Shown one piece after another: positions 47,462 to 57,139 of a stretch of 64,000 bases of DNA. The notes beneath the pieces are model-generated. The model was not told the origin of the DNA and made no database searches. It saw only the letters and a program-made list of their open reading frames with translations. Position 1 is the stretch's first letter; each line of letters starts with the position of its first letter. This DNA comes from an uncultured beta proteobacterium (lineage in GTDB: Bacteria > Pseudomonadota > Gammaproteobacteria > Burkholderiales > Burkholderiaceae_C): the NCBI GenBank assembly GCA_903938815.1, contig CAJAES010000116.1:1-64000 (forward strand). Reading direction: 5' to 3'. Made by a program: the position numbers and the translations under genes.

Positions 47462-48592
47462 TCAGTCCGTCTCCAGCGCGAACTCCGCGACCGCCAGCAC
47501 CTGGCCATTGACGCGCAGGTCCAGCACGTGGCGGCCCGGGCGGTATTGCCGGGTCGTCACCGGCCGCATCGAATGCCGTCTGGCCAGGCGCCGCGTCTCG
47601 CCGGCCGCCAGCACGAGGTTCCAGCCCTTGAACACCTTGGGGCTCAGCGAGCCGTCGGCCTTGAGGTGATGCACGGCGTAGTCGATCACCAGCTTCTGCG
47701 CGCCCGGGGCGTGCGAGACCAGGGTCACGTCCAGTTCCAGTGATTCGCCCAGGCGCACGCACGCCGGCGCCAGCGCCAGCCGCGCCTGCCCCTGCAGGGC
47801 GCTGCCCAGCCCCCAGGCGTCCAGCATGGCCGGGTCGCCGCGCTTGACCAGCGTCCGGCTGGCGTGGCGCAGCAGCGCAAGGCGCGTGCCGGTGCCGCCC
47901 GGGGCGTGCTCGCGCACCCAGCCGGTCACCACGGCCGGGTGGTCCTTGGCGATGTCGTTGAGGTGGTTGGCCACGCTGCGGCGCACGTACTCGCTGTCGT
48001 CGTCCATCAGCGCACGCAGCAGCGGCAGCGTGGGTGCCGGGTCCCGGATCAGCGCCTTCAGCTGCAGGCCCCAGGGCAGGCGCGGGCGGCTGCCTTCGCT
48101 CACCAGTCTGCGCACATGCGCACTGGGGTCGTTCGTCCAGCGCTGCAGCGTGTCGAAGGCCAGCGCCGGGTGCGCGGCGATGAACGGCCGGATCGCGAAC
48201 TCGGCGCTGAAGCGCTGTGTCAGTGCGTGCAGCGCCTGCAGGCCGCGCGCAGGCTGGCCCAACCCGCGGCGCGCCACGAACTCGCCCGCGGGCCACAGCG
48301 CCCAGCCTTCCAGGCCGTCGCGGCAAGGGTCATCGCTGCCCAGGCGGCCACCGGGCCAGGCCGGCGCGAGCGCGCTTTCCAGCACCGTGGCGGCGTGGTC
48401 GAAATCGGCGGGCAGCGTGGCCTCCAGCGCATCGGCCAGCTGCATCGCGCGGGCCTTCATCTCCAGCGCATCCAGCCCCGCCGTGGCCTGGGCCGCGAAA
48501 GCCTGCGCATCGAAGCCGGGCCAGGCGCGCTGCAGGTGGGCGGCCATGCGGTCCACCAGGGCCGCGTTCAGCAGGTTCTTGAACGGTTCCAT
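47462..48592 (-). CDS. alkC: DNA alkylation repair glycosylase, AlkC type
   Basis: A 376-residue HEAT-repeat DNA glycosylase. It starts MEPFKNLLNAALVDRMA, like AlkC. The central HEAT-like repeats include RWTNDPSAHVRRLVSEGSRP and DDSEYVRRSVANHLNDIAKD. The C-terminal about 100 residues (RLALAPACVRLGESLELDVT to the end) look like the beta-sandwich domain found in the longer AlkC subgroup. AlkC removes 3-methylcytosine and 1-methyladenine from DNA. Alternative assignment is an AlkD-like enzyme, which is shorter and lacks that domain. Confidence 0.83.
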   Translation of the reverse strand: MEPFKNLLNAALVDRMAAHLQRAWPGFDAQAFAAQATAGLDALEMKARAMQLADALEATLPADFDHAATVLESALAPAWPGGRLGSDDPCRDGLEGWALWPAGEFVARRGLGQPARGLQALHALTQRFSAEFAIRPFIAAHPALAFDTLQRWTNDPSAHVRRLVSEGSRPRLPWGLQLKALIRDPAPTLPLLRALMDDDSEYVRRSVANHLNDIAKDHPAVVTGWVREHAPGGTGTRLALLRHASRTLVKRGDPAMLDAWGLGSALQGQARLALAPACVRLGESLELDVTLVSHAPGAQKLVIDYAVHHLKADGSLSPKVFKGWNLVLAAGETRRLARRHSMRPVTTRQYRPGRHVLDLRVNGQVLAVAEFALETD

Positions 48593-48607
48593 CTTGAACG
48601 GTTCCAG

Positions 48608-49810
48608 TCAGCGCAGGGCCACCGGCATCCCGCTGAAACCCCGGAAGCGCACGCGCATGTCGCGCTTCGGCGCACCCTCCAGGCGGATGCCGGGGAAGCG
48701 CGCCAGCAGCCCGCCGAGCGCGATGCGGGCCTCCAGCCGCGCCACGTTCATGCCCGCGCAGGCATGCGCCCCGTGCCCGAAGGCCACGTGCGGGTTGGGC
48801 TTGCGGGCCAGGTCGAGCCGGTCGGGCTGCGTGAAGGCTTCGGGGTCGCGGTTGGCCGCGCCGATGCCCAGCGTCAGGAAGCTGCCCGCCGGAATCTCGC
48901 GGCCGCCCAGCGTCATCGGCGCCAGTGTGAGCCGGTTGTTGAGCTGCAGCGGGCTCTCGAAGCGCAGCAGTTCCTCGACGGCGGTCGTCATCAGCGCGGG
49001 CTCCGCCGCCAGGCGCTCGAGCTGCTCGCGGTGCGTCATCAGCGCGTGCATGCCGTTGCCGATGAGGTTGCTGGTGGTCTCGTGGCCGGCATTGAGGAGG
49101 AAGATGCAGTTGTGCAGCAGCTCGTCCTCGCTCAGGCGCTCGCCGTCGATCTCGCCCTGGATCAGCCGCGTGAGTACGTCCACGTCGGGGTCGCCCGGCT
49201 CGACGCGGCGCTGCGCCACCAGCGTGCGCAGGGCGGCCAGGAAATCGGTGGTGGCGGCGTTGGCGCGTGCCAGCACGGCAGGCGAGGGCGCGGGCTCCAG
49301 CGCCGACAGGATGGCCAGCGACCACTCGCGCAGCGGCTCGCGCGCGGCATGCGGCACGGCGAGCAGGTTGCCGATCACCTCCACCGGGATGCGCGACGCG
49401 AAGTCCTCGATCAGGTCCGGCGCGGGCAGCGTGGCCATGCGGTCCAGCAGGTCGTCCACCAGGCGCACCACGCCGGCTTCCATGCGCGCGATGGCGCGCT
49501 GGTTCAGCGCGCCCATCATGAGCCGGCGCACGCGCGTGTGCAGCGGGGGGTCGTTGAACACCAGGCTGGTGGTGTGGTGCGCGTGGATGGGTGAGCCCAC
49601 GCCCAGCTTCGGGCCGAACTCGCGCTGCTTGTCGCTGCTGACGTCGGCGCTGCGGTAGACGTCCGAGACATCCGCATGGCGCGTCAGCAGGAAGGAGCCG
49701 GGCGCCATCTCATGCACCGGCGACTGCGCGCGCAGCGCGGCATACACGGGGTAGGGGTTGTCGATGAAGCCCGGCGGCGGGCTGGCCAGGCTGAAGTGGG
49801 GCAGGGTCAT
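48608..49810 (-). CDS. Cytochrome P450
   Basis: A 400-residue soluble bacterial P450. The oxygen-activating I-helix is LNAGHETTSNLIGNG, the ExxR motif is EELLRFESPLQL and the haem-ligand loop is FGHGAHACAGMNVARLE (near residue 348). It has no transmembrane anchor and needs ferredoxin or similar partners, none of which lies next to it. The start is at 49810 (MTLPHFS). Substrate unknown. The gene is 15 bases after the alkC start on the same strand (alkC downstream), so both may be one transcript. Confidence 0.93.
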   Translation of the reverse strand: MTLPHFSLASPPPGFIDNPYPVYAALRAQSPVHEMAPGSFLLTRHADVSDVYRSADVSSDKQREFGPKLGVGSPIHAHHTTSLVFNDPPLHTRVRRLMMGALNQRAIARMEAGVVRLVDDLLDRMATLPAPDLIEDFASRIPVEVIGNLLAVPHAAREPLREWSLAILSALEPAPSPAVLARANAATTDFLAALRTLVAQRRVEPGDPDVDVLTRLIQGEIDGERLSEDELLHNCIFLLNAGHETTSNLIGNGMHALMTHREQLERLAAEPALMTTAVEELLRFESPLQLNNRLTLAPMTLGGREIPAGSFLTLGIGAANRDPEAFTQPDRLDLARKPNPHVAFGHGAHACAGMNVARLEARIALGGLLARFPGIRLEGAPKRDMRVRFRGFSGMPVALR

Positions 49811-49903
49811 GGGCGTACCTTCTTGCTGCGGGCGCCGGCATTCGCCCCTGTAGCGGCCCGGTGGGCGCATGCACCAAGTCTATGTCCGTCGATAATCCGC
49901 GCC

Positions 49904-50575
49904 ATGTTCACCGGCATCGTTCAAGGCATCGCCCGCGTGGTCGCACTCCGCGACCGCCCCGGCCTGCGCAGCTTCACGCTGCAGTTCCCCGCGGGTTTCT
50001 GCGCGGGCCTGGAAATCGGCGCCAGCGTCGCCATCGACGGCACCTGCCTGACGGTGACGGCGCTGCCCGGCCCCGACACCGCGGATTTCGACGTGATGCA
50101 GCAGACGCTCGCGCTCACCACGCTGGGCGCCCTGCGCGAGGGCGGCCGCATCAACGCGGAACGCTCGGCCCGCGAGGGCGTCGAGATCGGCGGCCACATC
50201 CTGTCCGGCCATGTCGATGCGCAGGCCACGGTGGCCGCCATCCGCCGCCCCGAGAACAACCACGTGCTGCGCTTCGCGGTGCCCGCGCCCTGGATGCGCT
50301 ATGTCTTTGCCAAGGGCTTCATCGCCGTCAACGGCGCCAGCCTCACGGTGGCCGAAGCCGGCCGCGAGCCCGGCGGCAGCGGCTGGTTCGAGGTCTGGCT
50401 CATCCCCGAGACGCTGCGCATGACGACCTTCGGCGACAAGGTCGAGGGTGACACCGTCAACCTCGAGATCGAGCGCCAGACGCAGGTGATCGTCGACACG
50501 GTCGAGCGCATGCTCGAAGAGCGCCTGGGCCCCTTGCGGCCGGCGCTGGAGAAACTGCTGGCGCAGCAGCCGTGA
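49904..50575 (+). CDS. ribE: Riboflavin synthase, alpha subunit
   Basis: A 223-residue enzyme that dismutates two 6,7-dimethyl-8-ribityllumazine molecules to riboflavin. The two homologous lumazine-binding halves are seen: MFTGIVQGIARVVAL with SVAIDGTCLTV, and IGGHILSGHVDA with IAVNGASLTVAEA. GATAAT at 49891-49896 is a candidate -10 box. It stands apart from other rib genes in the window. The amidohydrolase start overlaps its stop (GTGA). Confidence 0.95.
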   Translation: MFTGIVQGIARVVALRDRPGLRSFTLQFPAGFCAGLEIGASVAIDGTCLTVTALPGPDTADFDVMQQTLALTTLGALREGGRINAERSAREGVEIGGHILSGHVDAQATVAAIRRPENNHVLRFAVPAPWMRYVFAKGFIAVNGASLTVAEAGREPGGSGWFEVWLIPETLRMTTFGDKVEGDTVNLEIERQTQVIVDTVERMLEERLGPLRPALEKLLAQQP

Positions 50576-52644
50576 CCGCGACCCTGGCCTCGGCCTCGGC
50601 CACACCGCAGGCGGCGCCGATGCGCATGATCCGCGTGGCCCTGGCCGCACTGCTGCTGCTGGCCGGCACGGTGGCCGCGCATGCGGCTGAATTCGTGGTG
50701 CTCATCCAGAGCGAACCCGCCGGGCGCCTGCTGGTGAACACGGCCCCTGACGGCAGCATCACCACCGACTTCAGCTACCGTGACAACGGCCGCGGCCCCG
50801 ACCAGCGCGAGACCATCCGCCTCGGCCCCGACGGCATCCCGGTCCAGTACGAGATGAGCGGCCGCTCGACCTACGGCGCCGAGGTTCGCGAGACCTACCG
50901 GCGCGAAGCCGGCCGCGCGCGCTGGCAGAGTCACGCCGACTCCGGGGACGAGCCCGTGCCCGCCGACTTCGTCTTCATTCCGCTGGACGCGACGCTGGGC
51001 TACCACGACCGCGTGGTGCGCGCGCTGCTGTCCCGCCCCGATGCCGCCCTGCCCACGATCGCCGGCCTGAAGCTGCAGACCGAGCGCGGCATCCGGCTCA
51101 CGATCCCCGGCCCGGACGGGCCCGTGCCGCTGGCGCTGGCCGTGGTGACCGGCGCCGGCACCGAGCCCGATTACTACTGGATTCGCGACGACGGCAGCAA
51201 CGCGTTGCTCGGCATCGTCTGGCCGGGTTTCGCGGTCATCGAGAAGGGTTACGAGTCGCTGGTGCCGGCCCTGCTGACGCGCCAGCTGCAGGCGCAGGAC
51301 GAGCGCCTCGTGCAGCTGCGCCGCCGCCTGGCGCAGCCCATCGAAGGGGCCACGCTGATCCGCAGCGTGCGCTGGTTCGACGCGCCTGCGGCGCGCATGC
51401 GCGGGCCGTCGGATGTCTGGCTGTTCGACGGCCGCATCGGCGCCGTGGTGCCCCCCGGCGCCCTGAAGGCCCGGCCCGACCGCGTGGTGGAAGGCGCCGG
51501 CCGCACGCTGCTGCCCGGCCTGTGGGACATGCACGCGCACATGTGGCCCGAGGGCGGGCTGGCGCACCTGGCCGGCGGCGTGACCAGTGTTCGCGACCCC
51601 GCGAACCTGAACGAGGAGATCCTGCGGCTGCAGCGGCGCACGGCGCGCGGCGAGCTGGCCGGCCCGGCCATCCACATCGCAGGCTTCATCGAGGGCAAGA
51701 GTGCCTACTCGTCGCGCAACGGCTTCGTCGTCGACAGCGTCGAGGCCGGGCTGGCGGCGGTGGACTGGTACGCCGCGCGCGGCTTTCGCAGCATCAAGCT
51801 GTACAGCTCGGTCAAGCCCGCCTGGGTGAAGCCCATCGCGGCGCGCGCCCATGCGCAGGGCATGCACGTCAGCGGCCACGTGCCCGCCTTCATGCGCGCC
51901 GAAGAGGCCGTGCGCGCCGGCTACGACGAGATCACCCACATCAACCAGGTGATGCTGAACTTCGTCGTGCGGCCCGGCGACGACACGCGCACGCTCATGC
52001 GCTTCGAGCGCGTGGGCGCCGACGGCGGGCGCCTGGATCTGGAAGGCCCGCAGGCCCGGGCCTTCATCCGCCTGCTGCGCGAGCGCGGCACGGTGGTGGA
52101 CCCGACACTGGGTACCTTCGAGGCCATGTTCACGCAGAAGCAGGGCGAGCCGAACCCTTCGCTCGCCGATGTGGCCGCAAACCTGCCCGTGTTGTGGCAG
52201 CGGGGCCTGAAGGCGGCCGAGATCGACCTGCAGGGCAAGAAGCTGACGACCTATCGCGGCAGCTACCAGCGGATGCTGGACATGACGCTGGCCCTGCACC
52301 GTGCCGGCGTGCCGCTGGTGGCCGGCACCGACGGCTGGGCCGGCCTGGGCCTGCACCGTGAACTCGCGCTGTACGTGAAGGCGGGCATCCCGGCGCTGGA
52401 GGCCCTGCGCATCGGCACCTGGAACGGCGCGCGCGTGGCCGGCGAGAGCGCCACGCGCGGGCGCATCGCCCGCGGCTACGCCGCCGACCTGGTGCTGGTG
52501 GACGGCGACCCCGCCGCCGACATCACGACCCTGCGTCGCGCCGTGATGGTGTTCCAGGGGCAGGTGGCCTATCTGCCCGCGCAACTGTACGAGGCGCAGG
52601 GCTACAAGCCTTTCGTGCCGGGGGCGGAGTTTCTGGCGCCCTGA
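50572..52644 (+). CDS. Secreted amidohydrolase
   Basis: A 690-residue protein with a signal peptide (near residues 17-39, MRMIRVALAALLLLAGTVAA), an N-terminal domain of about 240 residues, and an amidohydrolase barrel. Metal-ligand blocks are WDMHAHMW (HxH), SGHVPAFM, ITHINQV and GTDGWAG. The usual start is open to question: a GTG at 50572 overlaps ribE, while ATG codons at 50620 or 50626 would begin directly at the signal peptide. Members of this group hydrolyse varied amide or ester bonds; the substrate is unknown. Confidence 0.83.
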   Translation: MTATLASASATPQAAPMRMIRVALAALLLLAGTVAAHAAEFVVLIQSEPAGRLLVNTAPDGSITTDFSYRDNGRGPDQRETIRLGPDGIPVQYEMSGRSTYGAEVRETYRREAGRARWQSHADSGDEPVPADFVFIPLDATLGYHDRVVRALLSRPDAALPTIAGLKLQTERGIRLTIPGPDGPVPLALAVVTGAGTEPDYYWIRDDGSNALLGIVWPGFAVIEKGYESLVPALLTRQLQAQDERLVQLRRRLAQPIEGATLIRSVRWFDAPAARMRGPSDVWLFDGRIGAVVPPGALKARPDRVVEGAGRTLLPGLWDMHAHMWPEGGLAHLAGGVTSVRDPANLNEEILRLQRRTARGELAGPAIHIAGFIEGKSAYSSRNGFVVDSVEAGLAAVDWYAARGFRSIKLYSSVKPAWVKPIAARAHAQGMHVSGHVPAFMRAEEAVRAGYDEITHINQVMLNFVVRPGDDTRTLMRFERVGADGGRLDLEGPQARAFIRLLRERGTVVDPTLGTFEAMFTQKQGEPNPSLADVAANLPVLWQRGLKAAEIDLQGKKLTTYRGSYQRMLDMTLALHRAGVPLVAGTDGWAGLGLHRELALYVKAGIPALEALRIGTWNGARVAGESATRGRIARGYAADLVLVDGDPAADITTLRRAVMVFQGQVAYLPAQLYEAQGYKPFVPGAEFLAP

Positions 52645-52727
52645 AGGCTAGGCTCTGAAGCGTCGGTGGGTCGCCGTAACAACGCCGTCGTTGGCCCGAG
52701 CGCCACCCAGCATTGCAGAGTGATGGA

Positions 52728-55700
52728 TCACTGGCGAGGTGCATCGTTGCCGAATCTGCCGCTCATGCTCTGCTGCCACACATGCTCGTACAGCATCTTT
52801 GCCATGGCGTCCTTGTCGTCTGGCGTGTACGGCGGCTCGGGCAGCATGAAGACCTGGTCGAGGATGACGGTTTCCACCTCGGCCCGGGTCTGCTCCTTCT
52901 CGGTCCATTGGTCCAGCGGCGCGATGATGCGCATCAATTCGGCCAGCAGTTCCCGGCTGGATTGCTTGATGCGCTCTCGCTCGGTAGCGGCCAGAGTGGT
53001 CTTCTGCATCAAGTCGAAGATGGCGAGTTCGCCTTCGCTGAGACCCTCGCGCACGGCGCGGCGTTGCTCGTCGTCCATGCTCATCGACAGCGCCATCAAC
53101 TGCGCGAAGATCTGCTCGATCGTCGTCCGGTCCTTGTCGAGGTTGTAGGCAGCCACGATCTCGCGGTACTTGACCTCGAAGTCCATGCGCGTGGGGTTCT
53201 GGGCCAACAGCAGCGCGAGCTTGCGCTCCACGAGTTGCCGGATGTCCTCGATCGCCGTTGCCTTGTGCTTCACCTTCTTGGCGAACTCGTCGCGAAGCTT
53301 CTCCAGGTCGATGCGCGACAGGTCCACCGTCAGGCCTTGCGCCTGGTCCGCGCCGGGCACATCGGCCTGGATGGCCTCGTTGACGATGCGGTGCAGCGCC
53401 TTCAGCAGTTCGGAGATGTCGGCGTCATCGCGCTTCTCGGACAGCTTCTTGTAGATCGCCTCGATATTGTCGTGCCGCTCGGCATAGAGGTGCACCGTTG
53501 GCTCTGTCACCAGCGCCTTGAATCGCAGGAAGATAGCGCGCGCCAGGATCTCGAAGCGCTGCCGCGAATGGTCAGCACCGGCTGGCGGGCTACTCGATTC
53601 GTACGCCGCCGGAACGGTGTTGGTCGATGGCGGCAGGATGGCAGGCGCGTTGATGGCCTCCACGGCATCCGCCAGCGCCGCAATGCGCGTCCAGCCCTTG
53701 GCGCCTGTCAGGCGGTTCGGTTCGAAACCCCGTGCCCGCAAGAACAGCTCTGCCTCGGCAATCGCGTCATCCAGCGCTGCCACGCGTTCGTGCAGCGGTG
53801 CCACGATCTCGGGCGACCCCATGGCGTCGTCACCGAGTGCGTACTGCGCCAGGGCCGCGCGCAATGCCGCCAGCATGCCGTTGTAATCCACCACCAGGCC
53901 GAAATCCTTGCCCGGAAAGCGCCGGTTGGCCCGGGCGATGGCCTGCATCAGCGTGTGCGCCTTCATCGGCTTGTCGATGTACAGCGTCGACAGGCATTCC
54001 ACGTCGAAACCTGTCAGCCACATCGCACAGACGACCGCCACGCGGAACGGGTGCTTCGGGTCCTTGTAGGCCGTCTCGACATCCACGCGCTTGCCGTCGG
54101 GTGTCTCGAAGCCCTGCTTCATCAGTGCGCGGTGCGGAATGATGTCGAAGCCCCAGCGCTGGAACTCAGCCACCTCGCCCTGTGACTCGCTGACGACGAG
54201 CCCGAGAATGGTTTCATCCAGCCACTGCGCCTGCGCCAGCAGGCGGTCGCGCTGGGCATGAAATTGCTGCCGCGCGTCGGCGTCCGTGGCCGCGTCGATC
54301 TCGGTCTGCTTGACCGCGGCGGCCCTGCGCACGGACGCCGCCTTGGCCCGCCACAGCGGCTGGATCATCGCCAGCATGCGGGCGCAGGTCACCTTGTCGA
54401 TGCAGACGAACAGCGCCTTTCCAGCCTCCCAGCGCGCGGCGCAGTGATCGACGAAGTCGCGTGCAATCTTTGCGAGCCGGTCGTCGGCCGTAATCACCTC
54501 GTAGTCCTGCCCCAGCAGTCTCTGCAGGTTGGCCTGCTGGTCGGCATCGAGTTCGGCTTCGTCGATGGCGGCCGCGATGCGCTCGTTTAGGTCCTTGCGC
54601 GCGACGCCCAGCTTCTCGCCGCGGTTCTCATAGACCAGGCGTACCGTGGCCCCGTCTTCCTCCGAGCGCTTGAAGTCGTAGCGCGACACATAGCCGCCGA
54701 AGATGCGCTTGGTGAGGCTGTCGTTCTTGAACAGCGGTGTTCCGGTGAAGCCGATGAAGGCTGCATTGGGCAGCGCGACGCGCATGTTGCGCGCCAGCCG
54801 GCCAGCCTGTGTCCGGTGGGCCTCGTCGGAGATCACGATGATGTCGTCCCGGGCGCTGTAGGGCTCCTCGGGCGCCACGTCCTGGTTGAACTTGTGGATG
54901 AGGCTGAACACATAGCGGTGGTTCTGCCCAAGGAGGTTGCGCAGCGACTCGCCCGACTCCGCCCGCGGAGTGGACGGTGGCACGATGCCGCAGCCGACGA
55001 AGGTCTTGTAGATCTGGCTGTCCAGGTCGTTGCGGTCGGTCATCAACAGGAAGGTGAAGTTGCCCGGCACCGTTCGACGCACCTTCTCGGCGAAGAACAG
55101 CATCGAGTACGACTTGCCGCTGCCTTGCGTGTGCCACACCACCCCCAGGCGGCCGAGGTCCGGGTGCGCCCTTTCGATGAGCGTGATGTCCCTGGGCGCA
55201 CGGCCTGGCACCGCAGCCTCGGCGGTGTGCAGCGCAGCCAGCGACGACGCATTGGCCGCGTCGCCCATGCCCTCGGCATCGAACGTCGCCGATTCAGCCA
55301 GCGGGATCGTCACGACCCGGTGGCGCAGCCGTTCGCCCATCGGGAACTGCGCCTTCAGGGCCTCCTGTCGCACCACGGCCGCCACGGCCAGGTTCACGCC
55401 CATCACCTGGTGGTTGCGCGCCACCACCTTGCGCACCGCGCCAGCGCGGCTCTCGTCGAAGACGATGAAGTTCTCCAGCAGGTCCAGCAGGCGGCCGCGA
55501 GCCAGCATGCCGTTGAGCAGCACCTCGGCGGCCACGCTGCCTTTGTCGGTTTCCTCCAGGCGCTTCCATTCGGCGTAGTGGTCCCAGCCGCTGGTCACCG
55601 AGCCGTAGCGTGCCGCATGGCCGTTGCTCACCACGATGAAGGCGTTGTGGTGGAAGGCGTGGGCGATGACGTTCTCGTCCAGGTAATCCTTCAGATTGCC

Positions 55701-56246
55701 CTCGTAGGCGGCGCGCACGTTCAGGTACACCGCCTTCAGCTCGATGAAGACCAGCGGCAGGCCGTTGACAAAGCACACCAGGTCGGCGCGGCGGTTGTAG
55801 TTGGGCGTGCGCAGGCCGGTGATCTTCAACTCGCGCACGGCCAGGAAGCGGTTGTTCAGCGGGTCGCGGAAGTCGATCAACCGGGCCTGCGTCTGGCGCA
55901 TCTGCCCGGCACCGTCGCGCCAACGTACCGGCACACCGTCGCGCAGCAGGGTGTGGAAGCCTCGGTTGTGCTGCACCAGCGAGCGCGTCGGGTCATGCAG
56001 CGTCAGTGCCGTCACGGCGTCTTCGATGGCGCCCGGCGGCAATTCAGGGTTCAGCCTGGCCAGCGCCGCACGCAGGTCGCGCACCAGCACGATGTCGCGC
56101 GTGTCCTTGCGGCCCAGCGTGCCGTCGGGGCCGAAGGTCTCCTGGTTCCAGGCGTAGACGCTCTCCCAGCCCAGCGCGTTTTCCAGATGGTCGGCGAACG
56201 TGGCCTGGACCAGGCGGTCTTCGCTGTTGATGTCGGTGTAAGCCAT
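52728..56246 (-). CDS. hsdR: Type I restriction enzyme, HsdR (R subunit)
   Basis: A 1172-residue motor and nuclease subunit. The nuclease core (PLVFIELKAV, ExK) is near residue 165. The ATP-dependent translocase has HTQGSGKSYSM (near 375) and the DEAH box VISDEAHRTQ, followed by GFTGTPLF (motif III). The start at 56246 (MAYTDINSEDRLV) is the usual HsdR N-terminus. It is the last gene of the hsdM-hsdS unit on the minus strand. The enzyme cuts unmethylated DNA far from the recognition site, after translocation. Confidence 0.95.
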   Translation of the reverse strand: MAYTDINSEDRLVQATFADHLENALGWESVYAWNQETFGPDGTLGRKDTRDIVLVRDLRAALARLNPELPPGAIEDAVTALTLHDPTRSLVQHNRGFHTLLRDGVPVRWRDGAGQMRQTQARLIDFRDPLNNRFLAVRELKITGLRTPNYNRRADLVCFVNGLPLVFIELKAVYLNVRAAYEGNLKDYLDENVIAHAFHHNAFIVVSNGHAARYGSVTSGWDHYAEWKRLEETDKGSVAAEVLLNGMLARGRLLDLLENFIVFDESRAGAVRKVVARNHQVMGVNLAVAAVVRQEALKAQFPMGERLRHRVVTIPLAESATFDAEGMGDAANASSLAALHTAEAAVPGRAPRDITLIERAHPDLGRLGVVWHTQGSGKSYSMLFFAEKVRRTVPGNFTFLLMTDRNDLDSQIYKTFVGCGIVPPSTPRAESGESLRNLLGQNHRYVFSLIHKFNQDVAPEEPYSARDDIIVISDEAHRTQAGRLARNMRVALPNAAFIGFTGTPLFKNDSLTKRIFGGYVSRYDFKRSEEDGATVRLVYENRGEKLGVARKDLNERIAAAIDEAELDADQQANLQRLLGQDYEVITADDRLAKIARDFVDHCAARWEAGKALFVCIDKVTCARMLAMIQPLWRAKAASVRRAAAVKQTEIDAATDADARQQFHAQRDRLLAQAQWLDETILGLVVSESQGEVAEFQRWGFDIIPHRALMKQGFETPDGKRVDVETAYKDPKHPFRVAVVCAMWLTGFDVECLSTLYIDKPMKAHTLMQAIARANRRFPGKDFGLVVDYNGMLAALRAALAQYALGDDAMGSPEIVAPLHERVAALDDAIAEAELFLRARGFEPNRLTGAKGWTRIAALADAVEAINAPAILPPSTNTVPAAYESSSPPAGADHSRQRFEILARAIFLRFKALVTEPTVHLYAERHDNIEAIYKKLSEKRDDADISELLKALHRIVNEAIQADVPGADQAQGLTVDLSRIDLEKLRDEFAKKVKHKATAIEDIRQLVERKLALLLAQNPTRMDFEVKYREIVAAYNLDKDRTTIEQIFAQLMALSMSMDDEQRRAVREGLSEGELAIFDLMQKTTLAATERERIKQSSRELLAELMRIIAPLDQWTEKEQTRAEVETVILDQVFMLPEPPYTPDDKDAMAKMLYEHVWQQSMSGRFGNDAPRQ

Positions 56247-56262
56247 GCCGGGTGGCGTCTGT

Positions 56263-56976
56263 TCAGCCCATGCGCTCGTCGCGCAGGCTGCCCAGCCGGC
56301 GCAGCCGCAAGGCGCCACCCGTGGAGTCGGGAACCAGGTAGCGTGTGAAGGCGTTTCCCGTGTGCGAGATGCGGTGCAACTCCAGGTGTTCCGAGATCCG
56401 CGTCAGTGCGTGGTTCAGGCTGAAATCATGAGCGGGCCCGTCGGGCGGGTACTTGAGCGCGGGCACGACGCAGGGGCAGGGCCGCAGGCGGTAAGTCTTC
56501 AATCCCTTGCGTTCCATGACGAGCGGCTCCAGAAGTCGGACTTCGATCAGCCCCTCGTGCGCCTTCGGGCCTTCATCGGCCGCACTCCACGCATCCGTGC
56601 GCCCCGCGCCGCGCCCGTGATGCCTGCGTGTCTCCTCGCGGGCGTACCCCAAAGCGTCCAGCGTACCCTCACGCCTCAGGCGCGCGACCAAGGAAGGGTC
56701 GTCCAGCGATCGCGTGTCCACGAGGGCGAAGAGCACCTGTTCTTGGGGCAACAGCTCGCGCATCTCCAGCAGGCTGAGCGCGGCGAGCTGCTCCTTGTCG
56801 ATCAGGCTCGCGGCCCGTACCCGCAACTGCACGCTGGAACCCGGACGCAGTTGAGGCAAGGGCGTGCCGTCACTCTGGGTGAACTTGCCCTCAGGCCCTA
56901 CCTGGGCCTGAATCACGACATGTTCGTCGGCCCTGTCGGCCGTGAAATCGCCCAGCCTGTAACCCGTGCCCGTCAT
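56263..56976 (-). CDS. Unknown protein within the type I RM locus
   Basis: A 237-residue soluble protein that I do not recognise. The N-terminal half looks alpha/beta (HVVIQAQVGPEGKFTQSDG; SSVQLRVRAASLIDKEQLA). The middle is rich in Arg/Glu/His and holds an RRHHGRG patch. The C-terminal region ends in a basic RLRRLGSLRDERMG tail. The start at 56976 has GGGGGAA eight bases upstream; a TTG at 57114 would add 46 residues. It sits 16 bases before hsdR and after the AlbA_2 gene on the same strand, so it is likely co-transcribed with them. Confidence 0.6.
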   Translation of the reverse strand: MTGTGYRLGDFTADRADEHVVIQAQVGPEGKFTQSDGTPLPQLRPGSSVQLRVRAASLIDKEQLAALSLLEMRELLPQEQVLFALVDTRSLDDPSLVARLRREGTLDALGYAREETRRHHGRGAGRTDAWSAADEGPKAHEGLIEVRLLEPLVMERKGLKTYRLRPCPCVVPALKYPPDGPAHDFSLNHALTRISEHLELHRISHTGNAFTRYLVPDSTGGALRLRRLGSLRDERMG

Positions 56977-57139
56977 TCGGTTTCCCCCTGTGTGGCCGGC
57001 AAACGGCGCCTTGGGGCGCTCTTGGGTGTGCCGGGCTTGTCGATCAAGGACAGCCGGCCGCCGCCTCAAGGACATTGCGCCCCGAGTGTCCTTTAGATTC
57101 GCAAGCCAAATCAAGCACTTGCGTGCGGCGGGTCATGAC